From Citrobacter sp. R56 (lineage in GTDB: Bacteria; Pseudomonadota; Gammaproteobacteria; Enterobacterales; Enterobacteriaceae), in NCBI RefSeq assembly GCF_016811995.1, contig NZ_CP069159.1, forward strand, positions 3,968,001 through 4,032,000: a DNA stretch of 64,000 nt, in the 5' to 3' direction. Shown piece by piece: positions 37,945 to 47,870 of this stretch. The translations under genes and the position numbers were made by a program. The notes under the pieces are model-generated. The model was not told where the DNA came from, did not search any database, and was given only the letters and a program-made list of their open reading frames with translations. Every line of letters starts with the position of its first letter. Positions within the stretch are counted from its first letter, which is position 1.

Positions 37945-38721
37945 TTAACGATAACGTTCAAACCATGTTAAACCGGCTTCAGTGGTAGTCTGCGGTTTAT
38001 ATTCACACCCCACCCAACCGTCATAATTTGATTCCGCAATACGGTTAAAAATATACTCGTAATTAATTTCCCCGGTACCCGGTTCACCACGATGTGGATT
38101 ATCTGCAATTTGCAAATGTCCGATGCTATTAGCATAGGTTTGCATGGTTTGAGTTAATTCACCTTCCATTCGTTGCATATGATAAATATCATATTGAATT
38201 TTCAGGTTATCGCTGCCAACCTCAGCAATAAGCGCAAGCGCTTTTTGCGTTCCCGTCAAATAAAAACCGGGGATATCATAGGTATTAATCGGTTCAATCA
38301 GCAGCAGAATATTTTCTTTCGCCAGGGCCATGGCCGCAAAGCGCAAATTATTCACCAGCGTGCGACGAACCTCTTCTTCACAAATCCCCTGTGGCGTTTT
38401 CCCGACCAGACAGTTAATTTTAGGCGTACCTAATACTTTGGCATAACGTATGGCCGCCATAACGCCTTCGCGAAATTCCTCTTCACGCCCAGGAATACAG
38501 GCGATACCACGTTCACCTGCCACCCAGTCTCCGGCCGGTAAATTATTCAGAACAATTTCAAGCTTATTTTCCGTGAGCTTTTGCTTCAATACATCGATGT
38601 CGTAGTCATAAGGAAACATGAATTCAACACCGTGAAATCCACTGGCAGCGACTTTTTCAAATCGTTCTAAAAAATCGTACTCTTGAAAAAGCATGGAAAT
38701 ATTGGCAGAAAAGCGCAACAT
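37945..38721 (-). CDS. hyi: Hydroxypyruvate isomerase Hyi
   Basis: 258 residues from ATG 38721, matching E. coli Hyi; a GTG at 38733 would add four residues. AP endonuclease 2-type TIM barrel with LLIEPINTYDIPG (Glu ligand), IQYDIYHMQRMEGEL and VGCEYKPQTTTEAGL. Interconverts hydroxypyruvate and tartronate semialdehyde beside Gcl. It lies 12 bp after the gcl stop. Confidence 0.94.
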   Translation of the reverse strand: MLRFSANISMLFQEYDFLERFEKVAASGFHGVEFMFPYDYDIDVLKQKLTENKLEIVLNNLPAGDWVAGERGIACIPGREEEFREGVMAAIRYAKVLGTPKINCLVGKTPQGICEEEVRRTLVNNLRFAAMALAKENILLLIEPINTYDIPGFYLTGTQKALALIAEVGSDNLKIQYDIYHMQRMEGELTQTMQTYANSIGHLQIADNPHRGEPGTGEINYEYIFNRIAESNYDGWVGCEYKPQTTTEAGLTWFERYR

Positions 38722-38733
38722 CGTTGACCTCAC

Positions 38734-40515
38734 TTATTCATATTTCATGAAACAGGTTTCAGTTGGCGCATCGAGTGCGCTGTCAGTCACTTCTTCAAAC
38801 TCCGTCACGTTATCCAGTTCGCTTCCCATCGAGATGTTGGTCACGCGCTCAAGGATCACTTCTACGACGACTGGCACACGGTATTGATTCATCAGGACTT
38901 TAGCTTGTTCAAGCGCGGGAGCAATCTCCTGCGGTGTGGTGACCCTGATCGCTTTGCAACCCAGGCCTTCAGCCACTTTCACGTGATCCACGCCATAGCC
39001 GTTCACTTCACTGGAGTTAATGTTTTCAAAAGCCAGTTGTACGCAGTAATCCATATCAAACGCGCGCTGAGACTGACGAATCAGACCAAGATAGGCGTTA
39101 TTGACCAGGACATGGATGTAAGGAATGTTGAACTGCGCGCCGACAGCTAGTTCTTCGATCATGAACTGGAAGTCGTAGTCACCCGAAATAGCCACCACAT
39201 TACGCTGCGGATCCGCAGTGCAAACCCCCAGCGCTGCCGGGAGAGTCCAGCCAAGCGGCCCAGCCTGGCCACAGTTGATCCAGTGGCGATCTTTAAAAAT
39301 GTGCAGCATCTGCGCGGCAGCGATTTGTGACAACCCGATCGTCGTGACGTAACAAACATCGCGGCCAAACGCTTTGTTCATCTCTTCATACACGCGTTGT
39401 GGTTTGACGGGGACGTTATCGAAGTGAGTTTTACGCAGCAGCGTCCCTTTGCGATGCTGGCATTCCGCCACCCAACGCTCGCGGCATGGCAGGCGCCCTT
39501 CTTTTTGCATCTGCTTAGCCGTTTCAATCAGTAACAACAACGCTTCTTTTGCATCAGACACGATTCCCAGATCCGGGCACAGTACGCGGCCAATCTGCGT
39601 CGGTTCAATGTCGATATGAATGATCTTACGACCGTCAGTATATTTCTCTACTGAACCGGTATGGCGGTTAGCGAAGCGGTTACCAATGCCGAACACCAAA
39701 TCAGAAGCCAGCAGGGTCGCGTTACCGTAACGATGGGCAGTCTGCAATCCAGCCATCCCGGCCATCAGCTCATGATCATCGGCGATACAACCCCATCCCA
39801 TCAGGGTCGGGATCACTGGCACCTGGGTGATTTCCGCGAATTGTTGCAGCAATGCCGCCGCATCCGCATTGATAACGCCACCGCCTGCGACGATGACCGG
39901 GCTCTCGGCCTGAATCAGCATCTCCAGCGCTTTCTCTACCTGCGCTTGTGTAGCGGTCGGTTTATATGCTGGTAACGGAGCATACAGTTCCGGGTCAAAT
40001 TCAATTTCCGCTACCTGAACATCAAAAGGCAGATCGACAAGCACCGGGCCTGGTCTGCCGGAGCGCATCAGATGAAATGCTTTTTGCAACACACCCGGAA
40101 CCAGCGCCGCTTCGCGAACCGTTACGGCCATTTTGGTCACTGGCTTGGCGATAGATTCAATGTCTACGGCCTGGAAATCTTCTTTATGCAGTCGTGCACG
40201 CGGTGCCTGACCGGTAATACATAAAATAGGAATAGAATCGGCTGAGGCAGAGTACAGACCGGTGATCATGTCCGTTCCGGCAGGCCCGGAAGTACCCAGG
40301 CACACGCCGATATTACCAGCAACGGCGCGGGTGTAGCCTTCCGCCATGTGCGAAGCCCCTTCAACGTGACGGGCCAGAATGTGGCGGATGCCGCCATGCT
40401 TGCGCATTGCAGAATAAAACGGGTTGATGGCTGCACCGGGTACGCCGAATGCCGTGGTGATGCCTTCTTTTTCCAGAATATACATTGCCGCATCCACGGC
40501 TCGCATTTTTGCCAT
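38734..40515 (-). CDS. gcl: Glyoxylate carboligase Gcl
   Basis: 593 residues, E. coli length. ThDP/FAD enzyme of the acetolactate synthase family joining two glyoxylates into tartronate semialdehyde and CO2. The N-terminal [15 protein letters not shown] has Val in place of the usual catalytic Glu, as is known for Gcl. The ThDP-binding [33 protein letters not shown] is intact. GGTAGGAAG precedes ATG 40515. A perfect AllR operator lies 21 bp upstream. Confidence 0.97.
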   Translation of the reverse strand: MAKMRAVDAAMYILEKEGITTAFGVPGAAINPFYSAMRKHGGIRHILARHVEGASHMAEGYTRAVAGNIGVCLGTSGPAGTDMITGLYSASADSIPILCITGQAPRARLHKEDFQAVDIESIAKPVTKMAVTVREAALVPGVLQKAFHLMRSGRPGPVLVDLPFDVQVAEIEFDPELYAPLPAYKPTATQAQVEKALEMLIQAESPVIVAGGGVINADAAALLQQFAEITQVPVIPTLMGWGCIADDHELMAGMAGLQTAHRYGNATLLASDLVFGIGNRFANRHTGSVEKYTDGRKIIHIDIEPTQIGRVLCPDLGIVSDAKEALLLLIETAKQMQKEGRLPCRERWVAECQHRKGTLLRKTHFDNVPVKPQRVYEEMNKAFGRDVCYVTTIGLSQIAAAQMLHIFKDRHWINCGQAGPLGWTLPAALGVCTADPQRNVVAISGDYDFQFMIEELAVGAQFNIPYIHVLVNNAYLGLIRQSQRAFDMDYCVQLAFENINSSEVNGYGVDHVKVAEGLGCKAIRVTTPQEIAPALEQAKVLMNQYRVPVVVEVILERVTNISMGSELDNVTEFEEVTDSALDAPTETCFMKYE

Positions 40516-40535
40516 TTTCTTCCTACCTCATGATT

Positions 40536-40552
40536 TTGGAAAATTTTTCCAA
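40536..40552. promoter_or_regulatory. AllR operator upstream of gcl
   Basis: Perfect palindrome TTGGAAAA-T-TTTTCCAA, 21 bp before the gcl ATG. It matches the AllR target TTGGAAAAATTTTCCAA known from E. coli gcl and allA/allS promoters. Confidence 0.88.
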
Positions 40553-40612
40553 TATTAAAATTTGTGAAAAAAGTCCCGCTCCGGTGAGCGGGCTATTTCG
40601 TAATACGAATGA

Positions 40613-41422
40613 TCAGACTTTGAGTCCAAGGGCGATACTAATATCCCTCGCGCAATCGCGCACCAACTCCCCCTGGCTGTCGAACCGGTCTGGCGTCAAG
40701 CGTGATGCCGGACCTGAAATGGAAATCGCAGCAACCACAGTACCGGTATCATCGTAAATAGCGGAAGCAATGCAGTTCAACCCGGTGACATGCTCTTCAT
40801 GATCAAGGCAATATTCCCGATGTTTCGCTTCTTCCAGATCTCGCTGCAACGCCGGCAAATCAACAATCGTCTTGGGTGTAAAGCGCTGCATCCCGGTGGT
40901 CAGAAGCACATTAACCAGCTCTTCCGGCAGTAAGGGGTACAACAGCGCTTTCCCGGCCCCGGAAGCATGAAGCGGCATCCGGCTCCCCAGCGGGGCACAC
41001 ATCCTGACCATAGCTTTGCACTCTTGCTGACCAATCAGCACCGCTTCACTGCCATTGCGAATAGCGACATTCACGGTTTCGCCAGACATCAGCGTCAGTC
41101 GGCGCATAAAGGGTCCCGCGATGGACAACACATCCCGGTTGTGGATGTAGGCAGTGCCGACATTGAACGCACCAAGCCCGATATGCCACCAACCTAACTG
41201 GCTGTCCTGATAAACAAACTCCGCCCCTTCCAACACCTTTAGCAATCGAAAGGTTGACGATAACGGCAAATCCAGATTGATGGATATATCGCTTACCGAC
41301 GAACTCCCCCCGCTTTTTTCCAGATACTGCAAGATGGCGATCCCTCGCTCCAGCGCCTGAGCACCTTTCTGCGCGGCGGGCTCTGCTTGCCCAGGCCTGC
41401 CACGGCGTTTGACCTCTGTCAT
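40613..41422 (-). CDS. allR: AllR, IclR-family repressor of the allantoin regulon
   Basis: 269 residues, close to E. coli AllR. N-terminal HTH ([39 protein letters not shown]) and a C-terminal IclR ligand domain ([40 protein letters not shown]). Glyoxylate relieves its repression, and allantoin opposes that. Encoded between gcl and allA, with its targets on both sides. Confidence 0.95.
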   Translation of the reverse strand: MTEVKRRGRPGQAEPAAQKGAQALERGIAILQYLEKSGGSSSVSDISINLDLPLSSTFRLLKVLEGAEFVYQDSQLGWWHIGLGAFNVGTAYIHNRDVLSIAGPFMRRLTLMSGETVNVAIRNGSEAVLIGQQECKAMVRMCAPLGSRMPLHASGAGKALLYPLLPEELVNVLLTTGMQRFTPKTIVDLPALQRDLEEAKHREYCLDHEEHVTGLNCIASAIYDDTGTVVAAISISGPASRLTPDRFDSQGELVRDCARDISIALGLKV

Positions 41423-41512
41423 ACTCCAATCATCCCCGGCTCTAACATGAACGTTAATAGTTTGAAAACGCGAACATATTAAGCAAGATAATCGGTAGCG
41501 TCACGTGCTACA

Positions 41513-41995
41513 TCACTCAAAGGCTAACTCGCTGGCTGGAATACTCATCACATCGCAATTGTCCAACCCTCCGCGATCTACCGTTAAAAAGCTGGTTTCG
41601 GTCTGCCATGCAAACAGCGGGTGGTGCCAGATACTGCGGTGGTAGTTAACCCCCTGCTTACCATCAGTAATAAAAGCACGCAGCGTGTTTAAGTCAGGTG
41701 AGTCTTCTCCCAGTGCAACGACCACCACAAAGGCTTCGCCGTTCATCGGAATAAACGCCTGCGTTCCCAATGGATGGCGCTCCAGTTCAGTGACAACAAT
41801 GGGTAGCGCCGCCGGTTGCGCCAGGTTAATGCTGATTAACGTACGATCCTGCTGCAGGATCTCGACGTTAGCCAGATCGTGAAAACGCTTCACTTTGCCT
41901 TCATTAATATGAAAAAAATCGCGCCCTTGCGTTTCAATTACGTCGCCATAAGGCAAGAACGCCTCACACGTTAACGGTAATACTTCAAGTTTCAT
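41513..41995 (-). CDS. allA: Ureidoglycolate lyase AllA
   Basis: 160 residues, E. coli length. Bicupin-like ureidoglycolate lyase family, with the conserved segments [18 protein letters not shown] and [21 protein letters not shown]. It splits ureidoglycolate into glyoxylate and urea, linking the ureide and glyoxylate branches. Divergent from allS across a region carrying an AllR operator. Confidence 0.94.
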   Translation of the reverse strand: MKLEVLPLTCEAFLPYGDVIETQGRDFFHINEGKVKRFHDLANVEILQQDRTLISINLAQPAALPIVVTELERHPLGTQAFIPMNGEAFVVVVALGEDSPDLNTLRAFITDGKQGVNYHRSIWHHPLFAWQTETSFLTVDRGGLDNCDVMSIPASELAFE

Positions 41996-42100
41996 GACAG
42001 TATCCTTTAAGCAAAATCCTTTACACCGCCACCTAAAAAAGGGTCTGTGGTGTCCATATCGGCTAATTTAGAACCTACAAAAATGAACATCAACACAAAG

Positions 42101-42117
42101 TTGGAATATTTTTCCAA
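42101..42117. promoter_or_regulatory. AllR operator between allA and allS
   Basis: TTGGAATATTTTTCCAA, a near-perfect copy of the gcl operator with one arm mismatch, 106 bp before allA and 95 bp before allS. In E. coli AllR represses from the same intergenic site. Confidence 0.82.
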
Positions 42118-42211
42118 AACCAGACAAAGACCACATTAATTAAAATGATATTGTGAAAAAATACTTAAAAATAAAGGGAAAATTGTTCGATATTTCATTG
42201 AGGCGCCCATC

Positions 42212-43144
42212 ATGCTGGACCCTGAAACCCTACGTACATTTGTCTGTATTGCCGAAACTGGCAGCTTTTCCAGGGCCGCAGAAAAGATGTATAAAACCAC
42301 GGCAACCATCAGCTATCGCATCAAATTGCTGGAAGACAACACGGGAGTTTCTTTATTAAACCGCACGACGCGTAGCGTCTCACTGACACCCGCCGGAGAG
42401 CACTTACTGGCGCAGGCCAGAGAATGGTTGGGGTGGGTGGACAGCATGCCTGGCGAACTTCAGCAGATAAACAATGGCGTCGAGCGGCAGGTCAATATCG
42501 TCGTCAATAATTTATTGTACAACCCACAAGCTGTATCCAGCCTGTTGGCCTGGCTGTCGCAACGCTACCCATTTACACAATTTTATTTTTCCCGGCATAT
42601 CTACATGGGTGTATGGGATTCTCTGCTCTATGACGATTTTTCGCTGGCCATCGGCGCGACAGGAACGGAAACGCTATCAGACACTATCTCCCTTGCACAG
42701 CTGGGAGATATTTCCTGGTTGTTCGTCATGGCTCCACATCATCCACTGGCACAGCACGCCGACTCACTGACAGAAGCACAGCTTCGCCGCTACCCGGCGG
42801 TCAATATTGAAGACAGCGCCAGAAGGTTGACCAAACGCGTGGCCTGGCGTTTACCTGGGCAGAAAGAAATTGTCGTACCAGATATTGAGACGAAACTGGC
42901 AGCGCATCTCGCAGGCGTCGGGGTCGGTTTTTTGCCTGAATACTTATGCCTGCCACTTATCGAAAAAGGCGCACTGGTCAGCCGCCAGATCCCGATGATG
43001 CGGCCCCCTTCTCCACTGAGTCTCGCCTGGCGCAAAGATCATCACGGAAAAGCGGTGCAGGACATTGTGTCGCTTTTTTCCAGCGCCGCACCGGAAGTGA
43101 GCGTTTTTTTAGATCCTTTTCGCCAGACCGTATCAGCCACCTGA
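42212..43144 (+). CDS. allS: AllS, LysR-type activator of allDCE
   Basis: 310 residues (E. coli 308). N-terminal LysR HTH ([32 protein letters not shown]) followed by an effector-binding domain. Activates the allD promoter for anaerobic use of allantoin as nitrogen source. GAGGCGCCC precedes ATG 42212. It is the last recognisable gene of the core chromosome on this side. Accessory DNA begins after its stop. Confidence 0.93.
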   Translation: MLDPETLRTFVCIAETGSFSRAAEKMYKTTATISYRIKLLEDNTGVSLLNRTTRSVSLTPAGEHLLAQAREWLGWVDSMPGELQQINNGVERQVNIVVNNLLYNPQAVSSLLAWLSQRYPFTQFYFSRHIYMGVWDSLLYDDFSLAIGATGTETLSDTISLAQLGDISWLFVMAPHHPLAQHADSLTEAQLRRYPAVNIEDSARRLTKRVAWRLPGQKEIVVPDIETKLAAHLAGVGVGFLPEYLCLPLIEKGALVSRQIPMMRPPSPLSLAWRKDHHGKAVQDIVSLFSSAAPEVSVFLDPFRQTVSAT

Positions 43145-43578
43145 TGCAGAAAATGCCTTATCCCCGAAAAACAATCGGTTCCTGGGTATAGTATTATTTC
43201 ATGGCAATGCGTTTCGTTGTGAGCGGAAAGAAAGTTCGGATATTTCAGTTTAGACTGGCACTGTTTTCAGGTGGGAGATCACACCGCTACGTACCGGATG
43301 AACTGCAGGTAGTTCGCAAGACTGACTGCCGCTGTTCTGGCTGCGACAGCGATTATCACGGTGAGAGATACTTCCTGACCTGCCGTACAGGTTATGGTGT
43401 CCTTGATAAAGATGATTATGCGACAAACTGTGTTCGGGTGTAGCAGTCGGCATTAAACAAACTTAATCCTGCTAGCTTTCGCCAGTGGAACCGCACAGCA
43501 TTGTGACCGCTGCGCTACACCTGACAGGTGAAAATCTTTTATCATTGCCTTTTCCGTTACCGCAACCACAGACGTTTT
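43145..43578. other. Gap after allS, no convincing gene
   Basis: 434 bp at the transition to accessory DNA. An 80-codon plus-strand frame at 43201 and a 67-codon minus-strand frame overlap each other and resemble no family. No ribosome site supports either. I see no tRNA end or direct repeat that would define an island boundary. Confidence 0.4.
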
Positions 43579-44433
43579 ATGGACACCCCCTCCCTTCTCT
43601 ATTTATTGCTTTTCCCGGCCAGGAAGATGATGAAAGTGGGTAAAGCCAACAACATCTATAACCGTATTCAGTCGCTAAGACGCTCCTGGGGCGAAGTGGA
43701 TTATGAGCACTCGTACCGGATTGCCTTGCCGCAGTCTGAGGTTTATAAACTGGAAAAAATGCTGCATTTTATGTTAGCCAAATATCAGACAGGCATTGAT
43801 GCTGGTGACGGTTATACCGAGATGTTTTCCATTGAGGCGCTGGAGCCTGCGATTAAGCATATTCATTACGTTATCGAGCATGACGTAATTAACGCTCAGT
43901 TGCAGCAAGGAATAGAAAAACCGCAGCTCCGCCCCGGCAAAAGCGCAGCGCATCGCCACAGGAAAATGAAAAAGCAGTCCGATGCGATGATAAGCAACCT
44001 TGTCGGGGTGACGGAACAGTTCAGCAGGATAAATCGCTTACTGCTTATCTTGTTGTTTAAGCAGCATCGCCTTCGTTATCAATATGATATTGAAGAGAAT
44101 ACCGTGCTATTCCGGATAGCGGATAAGCGCGCAGACCAGCGTGACACTCTCAAGATAATCCGCATGTTTCGCTTTTTTACTGAAGACTTCAGGTACACGG
44201 GCGTGACCAACTACTGCTCGGGAGCCTGGAGAAAAGATACGATCACGCAATACAGCGTGCAGCTGATTTCAGGCGACCATAACGCGCACCCTCTGGTGAC
44301 CTATCTCGCCTCGCAAACCGAGCGTCTGTTTAACAAGTTGCCGTCGCGCTCGTCGTTATTAACTGAGGATCTGCCGGTACTGGAATCGAGCCGCATTCTG
44401 CGCGAAATATTACATAATGAAGACGAGGCTTAA
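43579..44433 (+). CDS. GIY-YIG/T5orf172-like nuclease-domain protein
   Basis: 284 residues from ATG 43579; an in-frame GTG at 43528 is the alternative, and neither has a clear ribosome site. The N-terminal 90 residues resemble a GIY-YIG fold: YLLLFPARKMMKVGKANNIYNRIQSL, a later Arg/Tyr and the metal Glu in VYKLEKMLH. The C-terminal 180 residues are mixed, with a Lys/Arg-rich linker (HRHRKMKKQ), and unassigned. Such proteins occur on plasmids and genomic islands. First accessory gene after allS; role unknown. Confidence 0.62.
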   Translation: MDTPSLLYLLLFPARKMMKVGKANNIYNRIQSLRRSWGEVDYEHSYRIALPQSEVYKLEKMLHFMLAKYQTGIDAGDGYTEMFSIEALEPAIKHIHYVIEHDVINAQLQQGIEKPQLRPGKSAAHRHRKMKKQSDAMISNLVGVTEQFSRINRLLLILLFKQHRLRYQYDIEENTVLFRIADKRADQRDTLKIIRMFRFFTEDFRYTGVTNYCSGAWRKDTITQYSVQLISGDHNAHPLVTYLASQTERLFNKLPSRSSLLTEDLPVLESSRILREILHNEDEA

Positions 44434-44453
44434 GAATCGAACCACCGAAACGC

Positions 44454-44476
44454 AAAACCCTCGCTCCGGCGAGGGT
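44454..44476 (-). terminator. Hairpin terminator
   Basis: Stem ACCCTCGC / GCGAGGGT with a TCCG loop. On the minus strand it is followed by TTTTGCGTTT. It could stop transcripts coming leftwards from the cbtA operon and limits read-through from the GIY-YIG gene. Confidence 0.55.
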
Positions 44477-45190
44477 CTGAAAGAAGGGATGCCCGAATTC
44501 GCCACGTAAAGCCGCCACGCGTAATGGTTTCGATCTCCTCTTCATCCTTCAGAAGGTTATATAGCTTGTTAAGTAATCTGCGCGGTTTCGAAAATCATGC
44601 TGCCGCTCTCCTTCAATCACTTAAGACGCTTTTACAACTGCCTTGTGGGTGGCAATCGATCCGACATATCACTGGTCCTGATGGAGTGATAATCCATTTG
44701 CTGAAGAACCCGGTATCCGCATACTGAAATGCTTCCTGGCAAACAATGCCTGCGATCAGTATGTGAACGCAAAAGAGACTGCTGAAGCCTCCTGTGTCAC
44801 CGAGTGCTGGACCTGCGCCAGCTACGGCTGTGGGTTACTCCTGCGTAAAGGCGGAGCGGGAGAAGCTCCCTGGTTTGAGCGCATTCTGCATTCTATTTCT
44901 CACCAACAACTAATTAAATGCGCATGGGGCGAAGGCCGGACTCGCAATTTCAACATAACCATCTGAATAATATAAATATAAAAACACAAAAAATCGTTTT
45001 ATATACTCACTTATATACTCAATAAATTTTAGTTTACAACCATTAAAAATCAATGAGTTAAGCCAAGTGGTATATTCCCAGCTTTAAGCCGTTTTTGCTA
45101 GTAAGAAACAGCGGCAAAAGACTAGTTTCAACGGGGCGTAACTAACATCCCCGATATCCTCTTTGGTGATATGTACAGTATTGCACTGGA

Positions 45191-45216
45191 TCCCCCTTAA
45201 TATTACCGTTGGGGGA
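45191..45216. other. Stem-loop carrying the nonanucleotide TAATATTAC
   Basis: Stem TCCCCC (45191-45196) and GGGGGA (45211-45216), loop TTAATATTACCGTT. The loop includes TAATATTAC (45198-45206), the nick site of geminivirus and related rolling-circle origins. A chance match is possible. It sits 50 bp beyond the end of the minus-strand cbtA operon. Confidence 0.3.
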
Positions 45217-45268
45217 ACAACGGCGAAACGACATAAACATGCCCGGGTTCATCAGCAATGTGAAGGGT

Positions 45269-45400
45269 TCAGTCGTTAGTATTTACGGTATCAATCAGCT
45301 CAGCCAGTTCCCCCCCCCCCCACCAACGTCTACGGCTATTTCCATATTGAGCCCCCAGAACACTGATACTGCCAGCGTTAGCATTCAGACTAATTTTCAT
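45269..45400 (-). CDS. 43-aa ORF with a G12 tract, coupled to cbtA
   Basis: The ATG at 45400 overlaps the cbtA stop (ATGA), and AGGAG lies eight bases upstream within the cbtA end. The 43 residues read [10 protein letters not shown]..., then [13 protein letters not shown]...TND. The Trp-Gly-Gly-Gly stretch is encoded by a run of 12 G on the coding strand (C12 at 45310-45321). Loss or gain of one G would change the whole C-terminus ([13 protein letters not shown]). Translational coupling makes it a plausible third gene of the toxin-antitoxin operon. I do not recognise the family. Confidence 0.55.
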   Translation of the reverse strand: MKISLNANAGSISVLGAQYGNSRRRWWGGGELAELIDTVNTND

Positions 45401-45777
45401 CGTTTGGGCTCCTGTGGTTTGTTTCCCCCAGTGATATCAGTCACCATTTTGTAATGGTTGCGAGTCAACAAGCCGGTAGTCTTTCTGGCGTGGAGAATAT
45501 CGATGCGGGTAACGAGAGGTGACTGTTCCGTGATACTGAATCCCGGACGGTCGGTGCGCACCAGTTCGTATTTTTCAACGATAAAATTGACGGCATCGCA
45601 CAGCGATATACCAGCGTCAATGTGTGCCTGAATGATGCGGTTGTCGGCAAAGGGGGTGTCATTCAGTGCCAGGCCATAGTGCTGCGCCAACAAATGGGCC
45701 AGTAACATCTGCCAGACTTCGACTGGTGACGGGCAGGCGCGAGCCGCCCGTTCTGGTGAAACAGGTAAGGTTTGCAT
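45397..45777 (-). CDS. cbtA: CbtA/YeeV-type cytoskeleton toxin
   Basis: 126 residues from ATG 45777 (E. coli CbtA 124). The family N-terminus [21 protein letters not shown] and the [25 protein letters not shown] stretch are intact. CbtA (YeeV/YkfI/YpjF) binds MreB and FtsZ and blocks cell shape and division. It is the toxin of a type IV pair with CbeA, encoded 62 bp upstream. No disruption is seen. Confidence 0.93.
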   Translation of the reverse strand: MQTLPVSPERAARACPSPVEVWQMLLAHLLAQHYGLALNDTPFADNRIIQAHIDAGISLCDAVNFIVEKYELVRTDRPGFSITEQSPLVTRIDILHARKTTGLLTRNHYKMVTDITGGNKPQEPKR

Positions 45778-45839
45778 GTTAATTATCTCTTTGTGGATGA
45801 AGAAAAGGGGGTAATACGCAGGGAAAAGGTTAACGTGCT

Positions 45840-46208
45840 TTAAGCTGTTGTGACCGGGGTGGGATAAATCGCAATATACAGATAACCGCAACTCCCCAGT
45901 GTGTCCGCATCGCAGGTTAATCCTTTCGCATGCAGTGTGACGCAGTGCGGGTGGCGTGGATGAATTTCCCCGCTGGTCAGCATTAGCTCTAGCTGTTTCA
46001 GCAGCAGCGGGAAGGCCTGGTCGAGGTGGCGTAAATCCGCATTACTGAATGTACCGATGATACTGCCGCGGTCAACCAGGTAGTGCAGACTGTTGCCTTC
46101 CTGCACCAGACGCGCGCCAAAGCACGGGGTGATATTGCACTTCAGCCCCCACCAGGGCTCTGTGACGTCATGATTTACGGCGGGTGTAGCTGGTGTTGTT
46201 TGCGACAA
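45840..46208 (-). CDS. cbeA: CbeA/YeeU-type antitoxin
   Basis: 122 residues matching the YeeU/YafW/YfjZ family, with [30 protein letters not shown] and the C-terminal [21 protein letters not shown]. In E. coli it protects by bundling MreB and FtsZ filaments rather than binding the toxin. It follows yeeT by 21 bp and precedes cbtA. Confidence 0.93.
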   Translation of the reverse strand: MSQTTPATPAVNHDVTEPWWGLKCNITPCFGARLVQEGNSLHYLVDRGSIIGTFSNADLRHLDQAFPLLLKQLELMLTSGEIHPRHPHCVTLHAKGLTCDADTLGSCGYLYIAIYPTPVTTA

Positions 46209-46229
46209 GGTAATGTTCCTTAAATAAGG

Positions 46230-46451
46230 TTAATTGAGGGTGACGCTCCGCAGGACCACATACGGGCCATGGCGGTCCTGACGGCGTTCAGCAAAGACCG
46301 CCAGCACCCCGCGGATTTCCTGCACCTCACGACCGGCGTAATGGCAGACGCTGCCGGACCACTTGTATTTTCCGGTACAGAAGCGAAACAACCGGGAATG
46401 TGGATACTGGCGGTATATCGCCATCGCCTGGCGTTTACTGATAATTTTCAT
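46230..46451 (-). CDS. yeeT: YeeT-like DUF987 protein
   Basis: 73 residues of the short DUF987 family regularly found between RadC-like and CbeA genes in CP4-type islands. It starts MKIISKRQAMAIYRQYPHSRLFRFCTGKYKW and is basic. Function unknown. It lies 9 bp after the radC-like gene. Confidence 0.88.
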   Translation of the reverse strand: MKIISKRQAMAIYRQYPHSRLFRFCTGKYKWSGSVCHYAGREVQEIRGVLAVFAERRQDRHGPYVVLRSVTLN

Positions 46452-46460
46452 TCCCTCTTC

Positions 46461-46988
46461 CTAAAGCCAGCCGCGTTCGGCAAAGGAGACGATACCCATC
46501 CCTCCGATGACCAGGTGGTCCGGAAGGCGGACATCAACAAGGGCGAGTGCGGTTTTAAGGCGCGCCGTAACCTGGCGGTCGGCATCACTGGGTTCGGCAT
46601 GCCCTGACGGATGATTGTGGGCAAGGATGACGGCAGCAGCGTTATATTTCAGCGCTGCCTTCACCACCTCACGGGGATGCACCTCTGTGTGGTTGATAGT
46701 ACCGGTGAAAAGTGTTTCGTGAGTAATGAGGCGGTTCTGATTGTCGAGGAACAGAGCCATGAACACTTCGCGCTCTTCCCTTGCCAGCTGCAGGCGCAGC
46801 CAGTCCCGGACTGCACTGCTGGAGGTGAAGGCCACACCGGGTTCACGTAGCTGGCGTTCCAGGATGCTCAGCGCGCTCCGCAGCGTTCGCTGTGCATACG
46901 GGGACAGGACAGATGGTGGGTGAGAATGAATTAAGGAAGGGAACATATCGGGTTGTGACGGAGCGGGTAAAAATGTGGTGTTCATCAT
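46461..46988 (-). CDS. yfjY: RadC/YfjY-like JAB-domain protein
   Basis: 175 residues from ATG 46988; E. coli YfjY is 160, and the N-terminus here is longer. The JAB/MPN-type metal motif is intact: the Glu in [13 protein letters not shown] and HNHPSG followed by S..D (AEPSDADR). The family is named RadC, but no repair function is established. It is a hallmark gene of CP4-57-like islands. It lies 12 bp after the antirestriction gene. Confidence 0.9.
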   Translation of the reverse strand: MMNTTFLPAPSQPDMFPSLIHSHPPSVLSPYAQRTLRSALSILERQLREPGVAFTSSSAVRDWLRLQLAREEREVFMALFLDNQNRLITHETLFTGTINHTEVHPREVVKAALKYNAAAVILAHNHPSGHAEPSDADRQVTARLKTALALVDVRLPDHLVIGGMGIVSFAERGWL

Positions 46989-47000
46989 AGGCAGCAATTC

Positions 47001-47456
47001 CTAATCAATGATACGCATAATCGCGTGACATTCCGGGTGGCGGAGTGCGTAGTCGCGCAAACGGTAATAATGCTCAGTCATGGTGTCGCATTCGGTACGA
47101 CAGGCATGATGACTGTACCCAATGAGACAGACCGCATTACCAGCAGCTTCAGTGCCCATTTCTGCATCGTTACCGTTCATGTTGTTGAACAGTATCCATT
47201 TTTCTTCACTGCCGCTGCTGGCCTCCGGTGCCATAAAGGATCCACCGTTGCTCAGCGTGTAAAAACTCCAGATACCGCCGCCGTAATCCTCACAGAAGCG
47301 GTCCATCCAGGCGAAGATGCGGGGTTCCAGCGTTATCCACTGCGGAATGGTGCCGAAGTGTTGCGGCCAGAAGCCGATGCGTTGTTCATCGGGTACTGGA
47401 GTGGCGGTGATAATTAACTGTGGCTCGTTAGCCGGGGTGAGGGTGTGTTGTGTCAT
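47001..47456 (-). CDS. klcA: ArdB/KlcA-family antirestriction protein
   Basis: 151 residues with the family signature FWPQHFGTIPQWITLEPRIFAWMDRFCEDYGGGIWSFYTLSNGG. ArdB/KlcA proteins block type I restriction of incoming DNA without mimicking DNA charge. Its presence on the same island as a type I hsd locus and McrBC is notable. It could protect the element on transfer, or simply be a standard member of the CP4 operon, as in E. coli yfjX. Confidence 0.9.
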   Translation of the reverse strand: MTQHTLTPANEPQLIITATPVPDEQRIGFWPQHFGTIPQWITLEPRIFAWMDRFCEDYGGGIWSFYTLSNGGSFMAPEASSGSEEKWILFNNMNGNDAEMGTEAAGNAVCLIGYSHHACRTECDTMTEHYYRLRDYALRHPECHAIMRIID

Positions 47457-47555
47457 GGTGCTCTCCGGGAATGAAAACGCCAGCGACTCAGGCTGGCGTG
47501 ATGGCGAATAAATGATGTGGTGTGAAGTGTGATGCCGGATTAAGTACGTGTGAAA

Positions 47556-47795
47556 TTAGTGTGCTGATGGCTCCTTCAGAATACCGTGTTGCCGGATATA
47601 CAGGTTAAGCCCGGCACCGGCATCAGGTTCAAAATTCCATGCCCGCCAGACCATCCGGCCTTCGGGGCCACGAACAACCAGGCGAAAATGGCTGCGCTGG
47701 TCATCTTCAATGGTGATATTGCGGTACGCTGCAGTGACGGCTTCCGTCTGCGTCCGGGTGAAAGTCCCCGGTGGCAGTAACACAGGCTGGGGCAT
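47556..47795 (-). CDS. ykfF: YkfF-like DUF905 protein
   Basis: 79 residues from ATG 47795 (E. coli YkfF 79), preceded by GGAGCC. DUF905 features: the [20 protein letters not shown]-terminus and [26 protein letters not shown]. Function unknown. A longer upstream extension to 47867 is not supported. Confidence 0.9.
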   Translation of the reverse strand: MPQPVLLPPGTFTRTQTEAVTAAYRNITIEDDQRSHFRLVVRGPEGRMVWRAWNFEPDAGAGLNLYIRQHGILKEPSAH

Positions 47796-47870
47796 TTCTG
47801 GCTCCTGATAAAAGAAAACCCCGGCAGCCAGGAAGTTGTCGGGGTTAGTTTTCGGAAGAAAATACAACTA

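Larger units (their letters stand above)
44434..45268. other. 835-bp gene-poor stretch with hairpins and decayed reading frames
   Basis: No intact gene with a ribosome site. A long open plus-strand frame (about 44684-44966) without a good start encodes a Cys-rich segment, CVTECWTCASYGCG. A partly overlapping frame at 44524-44727 may be its displaced upstream half, so a frameshifted gene is possible. From 45000 the DNA is AT-rich. A hairpin with loop TTAATATTACCGTT lies at 45191-45216. Confidence 0.4.

Noticed and set aside
43201-43443. 80-codon ORF after allS and 67-codon ORF on the other strand
   Set aside because: No ribosome site, no recognisable family, mutually overlapping. A check of the minus strand for a Hok-like toxin gave a frame without a usable start.
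45209-45454. 81-codon plus-strand ORF across the C12 run
   Set aside because: Antisense to the end of cbtA and the coupled 43-aa ORF. Its proline run is just the complement of the G12 tract.
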